From: Ramlibacter sp.
Lineage (GTDB): Bacteria > Pseudomonadota > Gammaproteobacteria > Burkholderiales > Burkholderiaceae_C
Direction: 5' to 3'
Length of the DNA: 48,481 nt
Assembly (NCBI GenBank): GCA_022844525.1
Contig: JALHLO010000004.1
Location: 1-48,481 of the forward strand
Positions 1 to 7,935 of this stretch are shown piece after piece. Numbering within the stretch: the first letter of the stretch is position 1; each line of letters opens with the position of its first letter. The notes under the pieces are model-generated. The model ran no database searches. It was given only the letters and a program-made list of their open reading frames with translations, and was not told the origin of the DNA. The translations under genes were made by a program, and so were the position numbers.

Positions 1-83
1 CGCTCGGCGAAGCAGCGCACCACGCGGTCGCCGAAGTGGCGTTCGTGGCGCAGGGGCGCCACGGTCCCGCCTGCGCCGCTCAT
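1..83 (-). CDS. N-terminal fragment, probable acyl/aryl-CoA ligase
   Basis: The first 27 codons of a gene that runs off the left edge. The ATG at 83 shares four bases (ATGA) with the livF stop codon and has a GGAG Shine-Dalgarno 7 bases upstream, so the gene looks co-translated with the importer. The peptide begins MSGAGGTVAP and contains RHFGDRVVRCFAE, which resembles the N-terminus of AMP-forming CoA ligases that follow liv-type transporters in Burkholderiales, feruloyl-CoA synthase among them. If that is right, the importer may supply an aromatic or fatty carboxylate for CoA activation. Too little is present to see any catalytic motif, so the family call is weak, while the reading frame itself is well supported. 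Confidence 0.45.
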   Translation of the reverse strand, partial: MSGAGGTVAPLRHERHFGDRVVRCFAE

Positions 84-736
84 GCCGCGGCTCCGGCGCC
101 CACGTTGGCACCGCGTTCCATCACGACCTCCTCGTCGAGCAGCCGGCGCGAGTGGTTCAGGTCGGACTGGCTGATCAGCACCGACAGGCCGGAGCCGCGC
201 AGCTGGCCGACCACTTCCGACAGGCGCTGCGACAGCGCGGGCGCCACGCCCTCGAAGGGTTCGTCGAGCAGCAGCACGCGCGTGCCGACCGCGAGGGCGC
301 GCGCCAGCGCCGCCAGCTTCTGCTGGCCGCCGGAAAGCAGCAAGGCCTTGCGCTCGCGCATCTCCAGCAGCTCCGGCAGGATGCCGTAGACGAAGGCGAG
401 CCGGTCGCGCACCGACAGGCCGGGCGACACCCACAGCGGCAGGCAGATGTTCTCTTCCACCGTCAGCTCGGGCACCAGCCCGCGGTCCTCCGGCATGTAG
501 CCGACACCGAGCGCGGCGCGCCGGTGCGCGGGCGTGCGGGCCAGGTCGGTGCCGCCCAGGGACACCTGGCCCCCGAGCAGCGGCAGGTGGCCCATGATCG
601 TGCGCATCGCGGTCGTCTTGCCGGCGCCGTTGCGGCCGATCAGGCCGACCATGGTGCCGGGCCGCACGCGCAGCGTGAAGCCGCGCAGCACTTCCACGTT
701 CTGGATGGAGACGCGGGCGTCTTCGATCGAGATCAT
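80..736 (-). CDS. livF: ABC transporter ATP-binding protein, LivF type
   Basis: Second ATPase of a branched-chain-amino-acid-type (HAAT) importer, acting on the cytoplasmic face of the LivHM pore. The 218-residue protein has Walker A GRNGAGKTT at 34-42, a normal ABC signature LSGGQ at 134-138 and Walker B VLLLDEP at 154-160. It is slightly shorter than the usual 230-240 residues. The ATG start is chosen because it overlaps the livG stop as ATGA and is followed at once by the conserved beta strand. It is the last transporter gene of the operon. The real substrate is unknown: proteins of this family carry amino acids, amides, urea or aromatic acids, and the neighbouring ligase fragment points weakly to an organic acid. 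Confidence 0.9.
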   Translation of the reverse strand: MISIEDARVSIQNVEVLRGFTLRVRPGTMVGLIGRNGAGKTTAMRTIMGHLPLLGGQVSLGGTDLARTPAHRRAALGVGYMPEDRGLVPELTVEENICLPLWVSPGLSVRDRLAFVYGILPELLEMRERKALLLSGGQQKLAALARALAVGTRVLLLDEPFEGVAPALSQRLSEVVGQLRGSGLSVLISQSDLNHSRRLLDEEVVMERGANVGAGAAA

Positions 737-1518
737 GCGGCCGCCCCTTCCGCCGCCGGCGCGGAGCCGGTGACGTAGCGCTGCACGTCGGCGTCGTCCA
801 GCACTTCGCCCGGCGGGCCGTCGGCGATGACGCGGCCGCTGTAGAAGGCGGCCACGCGGCTGGCGTAGCGCCGCACGATGTCCATGTCGTGCTCCACGAA
901 GACCACGGTGACCGGCGCGCGGTCCTGGTGGAACTCGATGGCGCGCACGACCGTGTCCATGGTGCTGAACTTCTCGTCGGCGCTGACGCCGCTGGTGGGC
1001 TCGTCCAGCAGCAGCAGGCGCGGGTGCCCGGTGAGCGCCATCGCGATGTCCAGCAGCTTGCGCACGCCGCCGGGCAGCTCGCGCACCGGCCGCTCGGTGT
1101 GCGCCGCCAGCGCGAAGTCGCGCAGCAGCTGCTCGCAGCGCGCGATCGACTCCGCATCGCGCGCCGGATGCAGGAAGTGCGCGCGCGCACGGCTGCAGTG
1201 CAGGGCGGTCAGCATGTTCTCCAGCACCGTCATGTGCAGGCACAGCTGCGGGATCTGGAAGGAGCGCGCCACCCCGCGGCGGGTGATCTCGCGCGGCGCG
1301 CGCTGCGTGATGTCCTCGCCGGCCAGCAGGATGGTCCCCGAGCTGGGCTTGAGGTAGCCGGTCACCATGTTGACGAAGGTGGTCTTGCCGGCGCCGTTGC
1401 TGCCGATCAGGCACAGGCGTTCGCCCTGCGCCACGTCGATGTCGATGTCGGAAGCGGCGACGACCGCGCCGAACTTGCGTTCCAGCTTGCGCGCGGACAG
1501 CACGGGCACCGCGGTCAT
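733..1518 (-). CDS. livG: ABC transporter ATP-binding protein, LivG type
   Basis: First ATPase of the HAAT importer, 261 residues. Walker A is GSNGAGKTT at 39-47, Walker B LLLLDEP at 168-174, and the H-loop lies in VVFVEHDMD. The ABC signature is not LSGGQ or the LivG-typical LSYGQ: residues 148-152 read LPGGV, within ELPGGVRKLLDIAMAL. The start and stop overlap livM and livF by four bases each (ATGA), so translation is probably coupled through the whole set. LivG and LivF are expected to form the nucleotide-binding heterodimer, in which LivF supplies one canonical signature motif. Confidence 0.9.
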   Translation of the reverse strand: MTAVPVLSARKLERKFGAVVAASDIDIDVAQGERLCLIGSNGAGKTTFVNMVTGYLKPSSGTILLAGEDITQRAPREITRRGVARSFQIPQLCLHMTVLENMLTALHCSRARAHFLHPARDAESIARCEQLLRDFALAAHTERPVRELPGGVRKLLDIAMALTGHPRLLLLDEPTSGVSADEKFSTMDTVVRAIEFHQDRAPVTVVFVEHDMDIVRRYASRVAAFYSGRVIADGPPGEVLDDADVQRYVTGSAPAAEGAAA

Positions 1519-2510
1519 GGCAGCACCTCCGATGCGGCGACCGGGGGCGTGGCCGCCTTGCGGCGGCGCAGGAAGGCCGGCCGCGCCAGCAGCGAACCGA
1601 GCCCGTCGGGCAGGAAGCGGATCACCAGCAGCAGGAACAGGCCCAGCGCGAGCTGCCAGGTGTTGGGGAAGTACGAGCTGGAAAAGGAGCGCACCAGTTC
1701 CAGTACGAAGGAGCTGGCGAGCACCGCCACCACGCTGTGGTGGCCCGCCAGGATCGCGACGAACACGAACTCGCCCGAGGTGGTCCAGTAGCTGAAGCCC
1801 GGGTCGATGTGGCCCAGGGCCAGCACGGCCAGCGCGCCGCCCACTCCGCCCAGCGCGGCGGCGATGACGTAGTTCCAGCCGACGATGTTCGCCACCGAGG
1901 TGCCGAGGTATTCGACGCGCAGCTCGTTGTCGCGCACACCCAGCGACAGCAGGCCGCGCTGCGAATCGCAGTACAGGCGCACCAGCCCGGTCAGCCCGCA
2001 CGTGACGACTGCCGTCACCGCCCACAGGAGGTAGTGCGAATGCGCGTCCGGCGCCCTCCAACCGAACAGGGTGGCACGGCCGACGTTGAATCCGTCGGAA
2101 CCGCCCATCGTGCTGGTCTTCATCAGCATCCCGTACAGCACCATCGACAAGGCCAGCGTGAGCATCGCGAAGAAGATGCCGCGATAGCGCGCCAGCAGCG
2201 GCGCGAAGGGCGCGGCGATGAGGAATCCGGCCACGCCGCCGACCACCGAGAGCAGCAGCATGTCCGTGATCCCCGCCTTGTTGAACAGCAGCGCCGCGGC
2301 ATAGCCGCCGGCGGCGAACACCAGGCCCTGGCCGAAGGGAACGACGCCGCTGCGCATCATGACGACGATGCCCAGAGACACCAGCCCGTTGGCGAGCGCC
2401 AGAGTGGCGAGCGACACGAGCCAGCGCGGCGCGAACCAGCCGGCGGCCAGCAGCAGGACGAGCCCCGCGGCGGCGGCGAGCAGGGTGCGTTGCAGGGGAT
2501 TGCGGGGCAC
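1515..2510 (-). CDS. livM: HAAT-type ABC transporter permease, LivM
   Basis: Inner-membrane permease of 331 residues with about nine hydrophobic segments, beginning with LLAAAAGLVLLLAAGWF. It has the LivM-typical patch GLLSLGVRDNELRVEYLGT near residue 190, the cytoplasmic EAA-like loop that contacts the ATPases. The start is GTG at 2510, ten bases after the livH stop. It pairs with LivH to form the translocation path. An arginine-rich C-terminal tail (FLRRRKAATPP) is cytoplasmic by charge. The family assignment is firm and the substrate is not. Confidence 0.88.
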   Translation of the reverse strand: MPRNPLQRTLLAAAAGLVLLLAAGWFAPRWLVSLATLALANGLVSLGIVVMMRSGVVPFGQGLVFAAGGYAAALLFNKAGITDMLLLSVVGGVAGFLIAAPFAPLLARYRGIFFAMLTLALSMVLYGMLMKTSTMGGSDGFNVGRATLFGWRAPDAHSHYLLWAVTAVVTCGLTGLVRLYCDSQRGLLSLGVRDNELRVEYLGTSVANIVGWNYVIAAALGGVGGALAVLALGHIDPGFSYWTTSGEFVFVAILAGHHSVVAVLASSFVLELVRSFSSSYFPNTWQLALGLFLLLVIRFLPDGLGSLLARPAFLRRRKAATPPVAASEVLP

Positions 2511-2520
2511 GACCGGTTCC

Positions 2521-3417
2521 TCAGATCTTGCGGGCCTGGACGCGCTGGAACACGCCTTCCGGGCGGAACACCAGGATGATGGCCATCACGATGTAGATGC
2601 TGAACAGCTCCGCGGCCGGCCACAGGTGCACGGAGGCGGCGCGCGCGAGGCCCACCACCAGCGCGCCCAGCGCCGCGCCTTCGATGCTGCCCAGGCCGCC
2701 GATGATCACCACGGCGAAGCTCACGATGATGACGCCCACCGACAGGCCCGGCTGCACCGAGATCATCGGTGCCGTCAGCGCGCCGCCCAGCGCCGCCAGG
2801 AACACGCCCACGACGAAGGCGGCGGTGTACACGCGCGACACGTTCACGCCCATGCTGGCGGCGATCTCCGGGTTGTGGATCACGGCGGTGACGATCTTGC
2901 CCTGGCGCGTGCGGTTCAGGATCCACCAGCTCGCGACGCCGGCGGCCACCGCCACGCCCACCAGCATCAGGTCGTAGCCCGCGTAGTTCAGCGCGCCGAG
3001 CTGGATGTTGCCGAAGGCCTGGTAGGTGTCGGAGGCGTAGTAGGGGTGCACACCCCACAGCAGCTTGGTCACGTCCTCCAGGATCAGGAACAGGGCGTAG
3101 GTGACCAGCACCAGCAGCACCTCGTCGCGCTGGTAGAACATGCGCAGCAGCCCGCGCTCGGTCAGCGGCGCCAGCAGCGCGGCGACGCCGGCGGCGGCCA
3201 GCACCAGCGCCACCACGCTCAGCGCGGGCGAGAACTTCATGGAGACCAGCCACGCGACCAGGCTGGCGCCCGCATAGGCGCCCACCGCGTAGAAGCTGCC
3301 GTGCGCGATGTTCAGGATCTTGAGGACCCCGAACACCAGCGTCAGCCCCAGGGCGACGATGAACAGCCAGGCCGCGTAGGTGAGCCCGTCGAAGAAGATG
3401 GTGAGGACGAGGCTCAC
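2521..3417 (-). CDS. livH: HAAT-type ABC transporter permease, LivH
   Basis: Inner-membrane permease of 298 residues. The opening, with GLTLVFGVLKILNIAHGSFY at about 23-42, is the hallmark of LivH proteins. FAVVIIGGLGSIEGAALGAL, near residue 233, is the second family signature. About eight membrane segments are visible. It lies four bases after the substrate-binding-protein stop codon and before livM, the usual gene order. It acts with LivM, LivG and LivF to import the ligand delivered by the periplasmic protein encoded immediately upstream. Confidence 0.9.
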   Translation of the reverse strand: MSLVLTIFFDGLTYAAWLFIVALGLTLVFGVLKILNIAHGSFYAVGAYAGASLVAWLVSMKFSPALSVVALVLAAAGVAALLAPLTERGLLRMFYQRDEVLLVLVTYALFLILEDVTKLLWGVHPYYASDTYQAFGNIQLGALNYAGYDLMLVGVAVAAGVASWWILNRTRQGKIVTAVIHNPEIAASMGVNVSRVYTAAFVVGVFLAALGGALTAPMISVQPGLSVGVIIVSFAVVIIGGLGSIEGAALGALVVGLARAASVHLWPAAELFSIYIVMAIILVFRPEGVFQRVQARKI

Positions 3418-3421
3418 TCGA

Positions 3422-4735
3422 TCAGCACTTCGCGCCGGGCAATCCTGCCTTGAGCCAGTCGTCGCTCTTCATGTTGGCCGGCGGGTTCACGCATTCGGCC
3501 GGGAAGCGCTGGATGTCCTCCAGCACGACCATCTTCCTGCCGGCGTCCCAGCGCGTGCGGCCGATGGCCGTGTCCTGGATCGCCTGGTGGCCGTCGCCCA
3601 GCGCCATGCGGATGGTGCCGGCGGGCGACTCCCAGCTGCTGCCCTTGAGCGCCGCGGCCAGCTGCTCCGGCGTCGGCTTCTTGCCGCCGTTGGCCGCCAT
3701 GGCCTTCTCGGCCGCGAGCTTCAGGCCCAGCATGGCCTGGACCATGCGGTAGGGCGCCTGCACGGGATAGGCGTTGTAGGCCTTGGAGTAGAGGTCCCAC
3801 CACCAGTCGTTGAGCGCCGACTTGGGCGACATCAGGCCGTAGGCGCCGCGCGCGCCCAGGATCGCGCCGTTGGGCATCTTCTCGCCCAGGCCCGGCAGCA
3901 CGTGGTCGGCGGCGGAGAACACGGGCGTCTGCTTGGCGAACACGCCGCGCGCGCCGGCCTGCAGGATGAAGGCCTGCAGGTCGCCGCCCCACAGGCTGGA
4001 GTGCACGATGTCCGCGGGCTTGGAGAGCAGGGCGGACACCTCGGTGCCGTACTGGCCGGCGCCGAACTTGGGCAGCAGGTCGGCATCGACCTTGGCGTCC
4101 TTGTACAGGTGCGCCATCGCCAGGCTGAAGTCCTTCTTGCTGTCCTGGCCCCAGGCGTAGTCCTGGTTGATCATGTTGTAGCGCGTGACCTTCACGTTGC
4201 GCGACTTCAGGTAGCGCGCCAGCGCCACGTTGTCCATGGTCGCGTGGGCGGCCGTGCGGAACACGTAGTTGTACTTGCCGTCCTCGAAGATGCGGGGCGT
4301 GCCGCAGTCGTAGAGGATCAGGAACTTCTTCATCTCCTCGGCGACGGGCGCGACGGCCAGGCAGTCGCCCGAGCCCACGTAGCCGACCACGGCATCGACC
4401 TTCTCGCGCTCGTACAGGGCCTTGAGTTCCTGCACCTGCTTGGTGGCGCCGCCGTTCTCGTCGACGTACACCGCCTCGATCTTCATGCCGCCGAAGCCGA
4501 CCTTGTTGTAGGGCGCCGGCGCCTTGCCGGCGTTGAACGCGTCCACCAGCACCTTCGCGCCGTTGACGGCTGGAACGCCGAAGCTTTCCGCGGCCTGGCC
4601 GGAGAGGAAGCTGACGATGCCGATCTTGAAGGTCTCCTGTGCCAGCGCCGGGGCGCAGGCCAGGGTGAGGGCCGCGCCGGCGCAGGCGGTGCGCCAGCCG
4701 GGCGTACGCAGGCGCGAAGGGAGGGTGGAACGCAT
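3422..4735 (-). CDS. periplasmic ligand-binding protein of the HAAT importer
   Basis: A 437-residue secreted binding protein of the LivJ/periplasmic-binding-protein type I fold. The N-terminus is a clear Sec signal: basic region to residue 15, hydrophobic core, and AxA cleavage after ALA at 30-32. The mature part starts QETFKIGIVSFLSGQAAESF, the usual first strand and ligand loop. An AGGAG ribosome site lies 9 bases before the ATG. It heads the transporter operon. At 437 residues it is longer than LivJ (about 367) and closer in size to binding proteins for aromatic or aliphatic acids, so I avoid the livJ symbol. Four cysteines in the mature part (for example YDCGTPRIF and the C-terminal AKC) could form disulfides. 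Confidence 0.87.
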   Translation of the reverse strand: MRSTLPSRLRTPGWRTACAGAALTLACAPALAQETFKIGIVSFLSGQAAESFGVPAVNGAKVLVDAFNAGKAPAPYNKVGFGGMKIEAVYVDENGGATKQVQELKALYEREKVDAVVGYVGSGDCLAVAPVAEEMKKFLILYDCGTPRIFEDGKYNYVFRTAAHATMDNVALARYLKSRNVKVTRYNMINQDYAWGQDSKKDFSLAMAHLYKDAKVDADLLPKFGAGQYGTEVSALLSKPADIVHSSLWGGDLQAFILQAGARGVFAKQTPVFSAADHVLPGLGEKMPNGAILGARGAYGLMSPKSALNDWWWDLYSKAYNAYPVQAPYRMVQAMLGLKLAAEKAMAANGGKKPTPEQLAAALKGSSWESPAGTIRMALGDGHQAIQDTAIGRTRWDAGRKMVVLEDIQRFPAECVNPPANMKSDDWLKAGLPGAKC

Positions 4736-4838
4736 GGGGGATGTCTCCTGGTTGGATGTGCGGGGCGTGAAGCCCGGAGCACTCCTTTTGTCGCATCCGC
4801 CCGAGGCGGCGCGGCATGGGACTTTCCCGCAGTGGGGG

Positions 4839-4855
4839 TCCGGCCGCGGGCCGGA
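4839..4855 (-). terminator. GC hairpin after the 7TM sensor gene
   Basis: A perfect 7-bp stem (TCCGGCC/GGCCGGA) with a 3-base loop starts directly after the stop codon of the 4856-6601 gene. There is no uridine tract on the minus strand, so it may be an mRNA-end-stabilising hairpin rather than an intrinsic terminator. It separates the sensor gene from the liv operon 120 bases downstream. Confidence 0.45.
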
Positions 4856-6601
4856 TCAGGGCGTCAGCGCGGCCGGGATGCTGCTCTTGGACAGCATGAA
4901 CACGGCGCGGCGGCTGTCCGCGGGCGCGCCGGCCAGCAGCATCTCGAGCCGCCCGATCAGCTGCGACGGGTCGGTGCCGTCCAGGGGGATCAGCGCCTGC
5001 GCCACCCGCACGTGGGCCGACCATTCGAGCGGCCGCCCCTTGAAGGGCATGAGGCAGCGGGCGACGATGCGCGGCCCGGCCTCGGCCACCTCGTCGGCGT
5101 GCAGCGGGCCTTCCAGCAGGATGCCGAAGCGGTGCTCCGACAGGCGCGCGACCGTGTCGATCTCGCGCGCCACCGACAGCAGGCGGCCGGCCACGCGCAG
5201 CGTCAGTTCGCGCGCGGAATCCGAATCGAACTGGCGGCGGATCTGCTCGATGTTGCCGATGTCCACCAGCAGCATGGCGCTGCGGAACTTCAGGCGCTGC
5301 GAGCGCGCGATCAGGCGCACCAGGCGCTCGTGGAACACGGCGGCGTTGATCAGGCCGGTGGCCGGGTCGATGCGGTCCAGGCCCTGGATCCGGCGCACGT
5401 GCTCGCGCCGGTGCTGGCTGCGCATGGCCAGCACGATCAGCAGGATGGGCAGCTCCGCGGCGATGGCGAACTGCATGCCGTGGGTCGTCCAGAAGCTGAT
5501 CGGGATCAGGCCCGCGGCGCGCGCGATCGGGAACAGGGCCACGATGGCCACCGGCGAAGACCCGAGCAGCAGCCAGGGCGCGTAGCGGTCGCCGCGGATC
5601 GCGGCCCACACCACCACGCCGAGGCCGGCCACGGTGGCGGCGATGAAGAACACCACGATCAGCCGCAGGCGCTCCATCACGTCGGGGGTGAGCACCAGGT
5701 AGATCGCCACCGGGATGCAGCTCAGGCCACCCAGGAGCAGCAGCTTGTAGAGCAGCCGCGAACGCTCGCGCAGCGAGACGACCTCGGCCAGGAAGATCTG
5801 CAGCGAGGCGATGGCGAACAGCGGCAGCACCTGCGGCGCGATGTTGTTCCACCAGGGCCAGTCGCCCCACAGGTGCAGGCCGGCCAGGCCGGTGATGGTG
5901 GCCTGGGTCAGCGCCATCAGCAGCGCCGACATCGAGTACAGCCAGTAGCCGGGGTCCTGCAGCGTCACCGCGCCGGTCACCGCCAGCATCACGGCCAGCA
6001 CGACCAGGCCGAAGTAGATGCCCAGCATCAGCGAGATGCCCTGCTCGTTGCGGCCCATGTAGCTGTCGCTCACGAACTGCAGCGGGGCGCCGAAGATGGT
6101 GCCGTTCTGGATGCGCAGCAGGTGCACCCGCGGGTTCTGCGGCGACACCGACACGGGCATCACCGGATGGCGGTGCGGCAGCGGCCAGGCGCTCAGCGCG
6201 ATGGTGTCGCCGGCCGAACGGGCGGTCCACTCGCCGGCCTGGTTCTGCACGAACAGGGTCACGCGGTCGACGCCGGGGTAGGGGACCTCGAGGTACCAGC
6301 GCTCGGCGCTGGGCGCGGGCGGTGCGGTGAAGCGGATCCACAGGGCCTGGCCCTTGTCCAGCCGGTAGATGTTGTTGTCGCTCGTGGCATGCCAGCGGAT
6401 GCCGGGGTCGCGCATGACGTCCTGCACCTCGGCCTTGCCGCTTTCGTCGACCCATGCGTCGCCTGCGTCGTGCAGCATCACGGGCTGCCGCGTGGGGTCG
6501 AACCTCAGCGTTTCACGTGCGACAGCCGCCCCGGCGAAGAAGATGTTCGCCAGGAACAGCAGCGCGGCCACCATGCGGTGGCCCGGGGCAAACGAACCCA
6601 T
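4856..6601 (-). CDS. 7TMR-DISM membrane sensor with degenerate GGDEF domain
   Basis: A 581-residue membrane signalling protein. Order: signal peptide (about 1-29), extracytoplasmic DISM-type beta domain (about 40-180; WIRFTAPPAPSAERWYLEVP is typical), seven hydrophobic segments (about 195-390), then a cytoplasmic domain with the GGDEF fold (about 410-575; GLDRIDPATGLINAAVFHERL marks its start). The active-site motif is replaced: residues 488-492 read SEHRF instead of GGDEF/GGEEF, so cyclic-di-GMP synthesis is unlikely, and a binding or regulatory role is more plausible. No EAL domain follows. The ATG has an AAGGAG site about 9 bases upstream. It is divergent from the rlmI-like gene with a 71-base gap and is followed by its own hairpin. 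The extracellular ligand is unknown, though DISMED2-type domains are thought to bind carbohydrates. Confidence 0.85.
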   Translation of the reverse strand: MGSFAPGHRMVAALLFLANIFFAGAAVARETLRFDPTRQPVMLHDAGDAWVDESGKAEVQDVMRDPGIRWHATSDNNIYRLDKGQALWIRFTAPPAPSAERWYLEVPYPGVDRVTLFVQNQAGEWTARSAGDTIALSAWPLPHRHPVMPVSVSPQNPRVHLLRIQNGTIFGAPLQFVSDSYMGRNEQGISLMLGIYFGLVVLAVMLAVTGAVTLQDPGYWLYSMSALLMALTQATITGLAGLHLWGDWPWWNNIAPQVLPLFAIASLQIFLAEVVSLRERSRLLYKLLLLGGLSCIPVAIYLVLTPDVMERLRLIVVFFIAATVAGLGVVVWAAIRGDRYAPWLLLGSSPVAIVALFPIARAAGLIPISFWTTHGMQFAIAAELPILLIVLAMRSQHRREHVRRIQGLDRIDPATGLINAAVFHERLVRLIARSQRLKFRSAMLLVDIGNIEQIRRQFDSDSARELTLRVAGRLLSVAREIDTVARLSEHRFGILLEGPLHADEVAEAGPRIVARCLMPFKGRPLEWSAHVRVAQALIPLDGTDPSQLIGRLEMLLAGAPADSRRAVFMLSKSSIPAALTP

Positions 6602-6672
6602 CGGCGCCTTCTCCTTGACTACTAATCCTGTTTCACATTCTTACGGGTTCCGGTCGGGTCGACAATAGGGGA
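6602..6672. promoter_or_regulatory. divergent promoter region
   Basis: A 71-base interval between two divergent genes, locally less GC-rich than its surroundings. For the plus-strand gene a -10-like GACAAT (6661-6666) ends 6 bases before the ATG, with TTCTTA 17 bases further upstream as a weak -35. That arrangement would give a very short or absent 5' leader. For the minus-strand gene only the AAGGAG ribosome site is clear. Confidence 0.35.
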
Positions 6673-7857
6673 ATGAAAGTGATTCGCCTGCGGGAGGGTC
6701 GGGAGCGCTCACTGTTGCGTCGACACCCATGGATCTTCGATTCGGCGGTCGCCCGGGGTGGCGCCGACCCGGGGGAGACCGTCCGGGTGGAAGGACATGA
6801 CGGCCGTTTCCTGGCCTGGGCCGCCTTCAGCCCCGCCTCCAAGATCCGGGCGCGGGCCTGGAGCTTCGACGAGGCGCAGCGGATCGATGCCGCCTTCCTA
6901 GGGAACCGGCTCGCCCAGGCCGTCGCCTTACGGGCGCGGCTTAAGGTCCCGAGCGAAGGCGTGCGCCTGGTGCACGGCGAGTCCGACGGGCTGCCGGGTT
7001 TCGTGGTGGACCGCTACGGCGACACGCTGGTGGCGCAGTTCCTGTCCGCCGGGGCGGAACGCTGGAAGAAAAATCTTGCCGATGCGCTGCTGGACGTGAC
7101 CGGCGCGCAACGCCTGTACGAACGGTCGGACGCCAATGCCCGCGGACTCGAGGGTTTGCCCGAGGTCACCGGCTGGCTGCGCGGCGAGGGGCCGACCGAG
7201 CTCACGATCGCCGAACACGGGTGGAAGTTCGGGCTGGACATCGCCGGCGGCCACAAGACCGGCTTCTACCTGGACCAGCGGGACAGCCGCGCGCGCTTTG
7301 CCGACTGGGTGGCCCGCCTGGAGGCCCGCAGCGTCCTCAACTGCTACTGCTACACGGGCGGATTCACCGTGGCGGCGCTGGCCGGCGGCGCGACCGCGGT
7401 GACCTCGATCGACTCCTCGGGCCCGGCGCTGGAACGCGCGCGCGCCAACGTGGCGCTCAATGGCTTCGATGCTTCCCGCGCCGAATTCCTGGACGCGGAC
7501 GTGAACGCCAGCCTGCGCCGCTTCGGCGAGGCGGGCCGCGGCTTCGATGCCATCGTGCTGGACCCGCCCAAGCTGGCCCCCACGGTGGCGCACGCGGAGA
7601 AGGCCGCGCGCGCCTACAAGGACATCAACCGGCTCGCCCTGAAGCTGCTGGCGCCCGGCGGCGTGCTTTTCACCTTCTCGTGCTCGGGCGGCATCTCCGC
7701 GGACCTGTTCCACAAGATCGTGGCTTCGGCGGGCACCGATGCCGGCGTCGACGGCTACATCGCCGACCGCCTGGGCGCCGCGCCCGACCACCCGATGACG
7801 CTCGCCTTCCCCGAAGGCGAGTACCTCAAGGGCCTGGTGGTGATCCGGAAGGGTTGA
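6673..7857 (+). CDS. rlmI: 23S rRNA (cytosine-5)-methyltransferase, RlmI type
   Basis: A 394-residue SAM-dependent methyltransferase close in length to E. coli RlmI/YccW (396), which methylates C1962 of 23S rRNA. The N-terminal PUA domain (about 1-75) starts VIRLREGRERSLLRRHPWIF. A linker domain follows, then the Rossmann methyltransferase domain, with the SAM motif LNCYCYTGGFTVAAL (about 222-236) and the catalytic-loop motif VLDPPKLAP (about 295-303). The C-terminal FSCSGGIS segment holds the conserved cysteine expected for the family. The gene appears monocistronic and is followed by a hairpin-forming repeat. The exact target base is inferred from family membership, and the related RlmK/RlmL-type enzymes are alternatives. 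Confidence 0.85.
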   Translation: MKVIRLREGRERSLLRRHPWIFDSAVARGGADPGETVRVEGHDGRFLAWAAFSPASKIRARAWSFDEAQRIDAAFLGNRLAQAVALRARLKVPSEGVRLVHGESDGLPGFVVDRYGDTLVAQFLSAGAERWKKNLADALLDVTGAQRLYERSDANARGLEGLPEVTGWLRGEGPTELTIAEHGWKFGLDIAGGHKTGFYLDQRDSRARFADWVARLEARSVLNCYCYTGGFTVAALAGGATAVTSIDSSGPALERARANVALNGFDASRAEFLDADVNASLRRFGEAGRGFDAIVLDPPKLAPTVAHAEKAARAYKDINRLALKLLAPGGVLFTFSCSGGISADLFHKIVASAGTDAGVDGYIADRLGAAPDHPMTLAFPEGEYLKGLVVIRKG

Positions 7858-7920
7858 GCGTTGGACGCCGGGCGTCGAGCGGGTTTTCTCGCTGGACGCC
7901 CGACGCTGGACGCCCAACGC
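7858..7920. repeat. imperfect inverted repeat after the rlmI gene
   Basis: Sixty-three bases directly after the stop codon. The outer arms GCGTTGG/CCAACGC and inner arms GGGCGTCGAGCG/CGCTGGACGCCC pair around a TTTT-containing loop. The unit GCTGGACGCC(C) occurs twice in the right arm. It may act as a transcript end for rlmI. The look is that of the small palindromic intergenic elements scattered in Burkholderiales genomes. Confidence 0.5.
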
Positions 7921-7935
7921 CCTAAACTTGGGGGC

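Noticed and set aside
3380-6625. A 1081-codon plus-strand frame and a 1013-codon minus-strand frame across the binding-protein and sensor genes
   Set aside because: Both have the His/Arg/Gly-rich composition of GC-rich shadow frames and no recognisable domain, while the overlapping genes are clear families.
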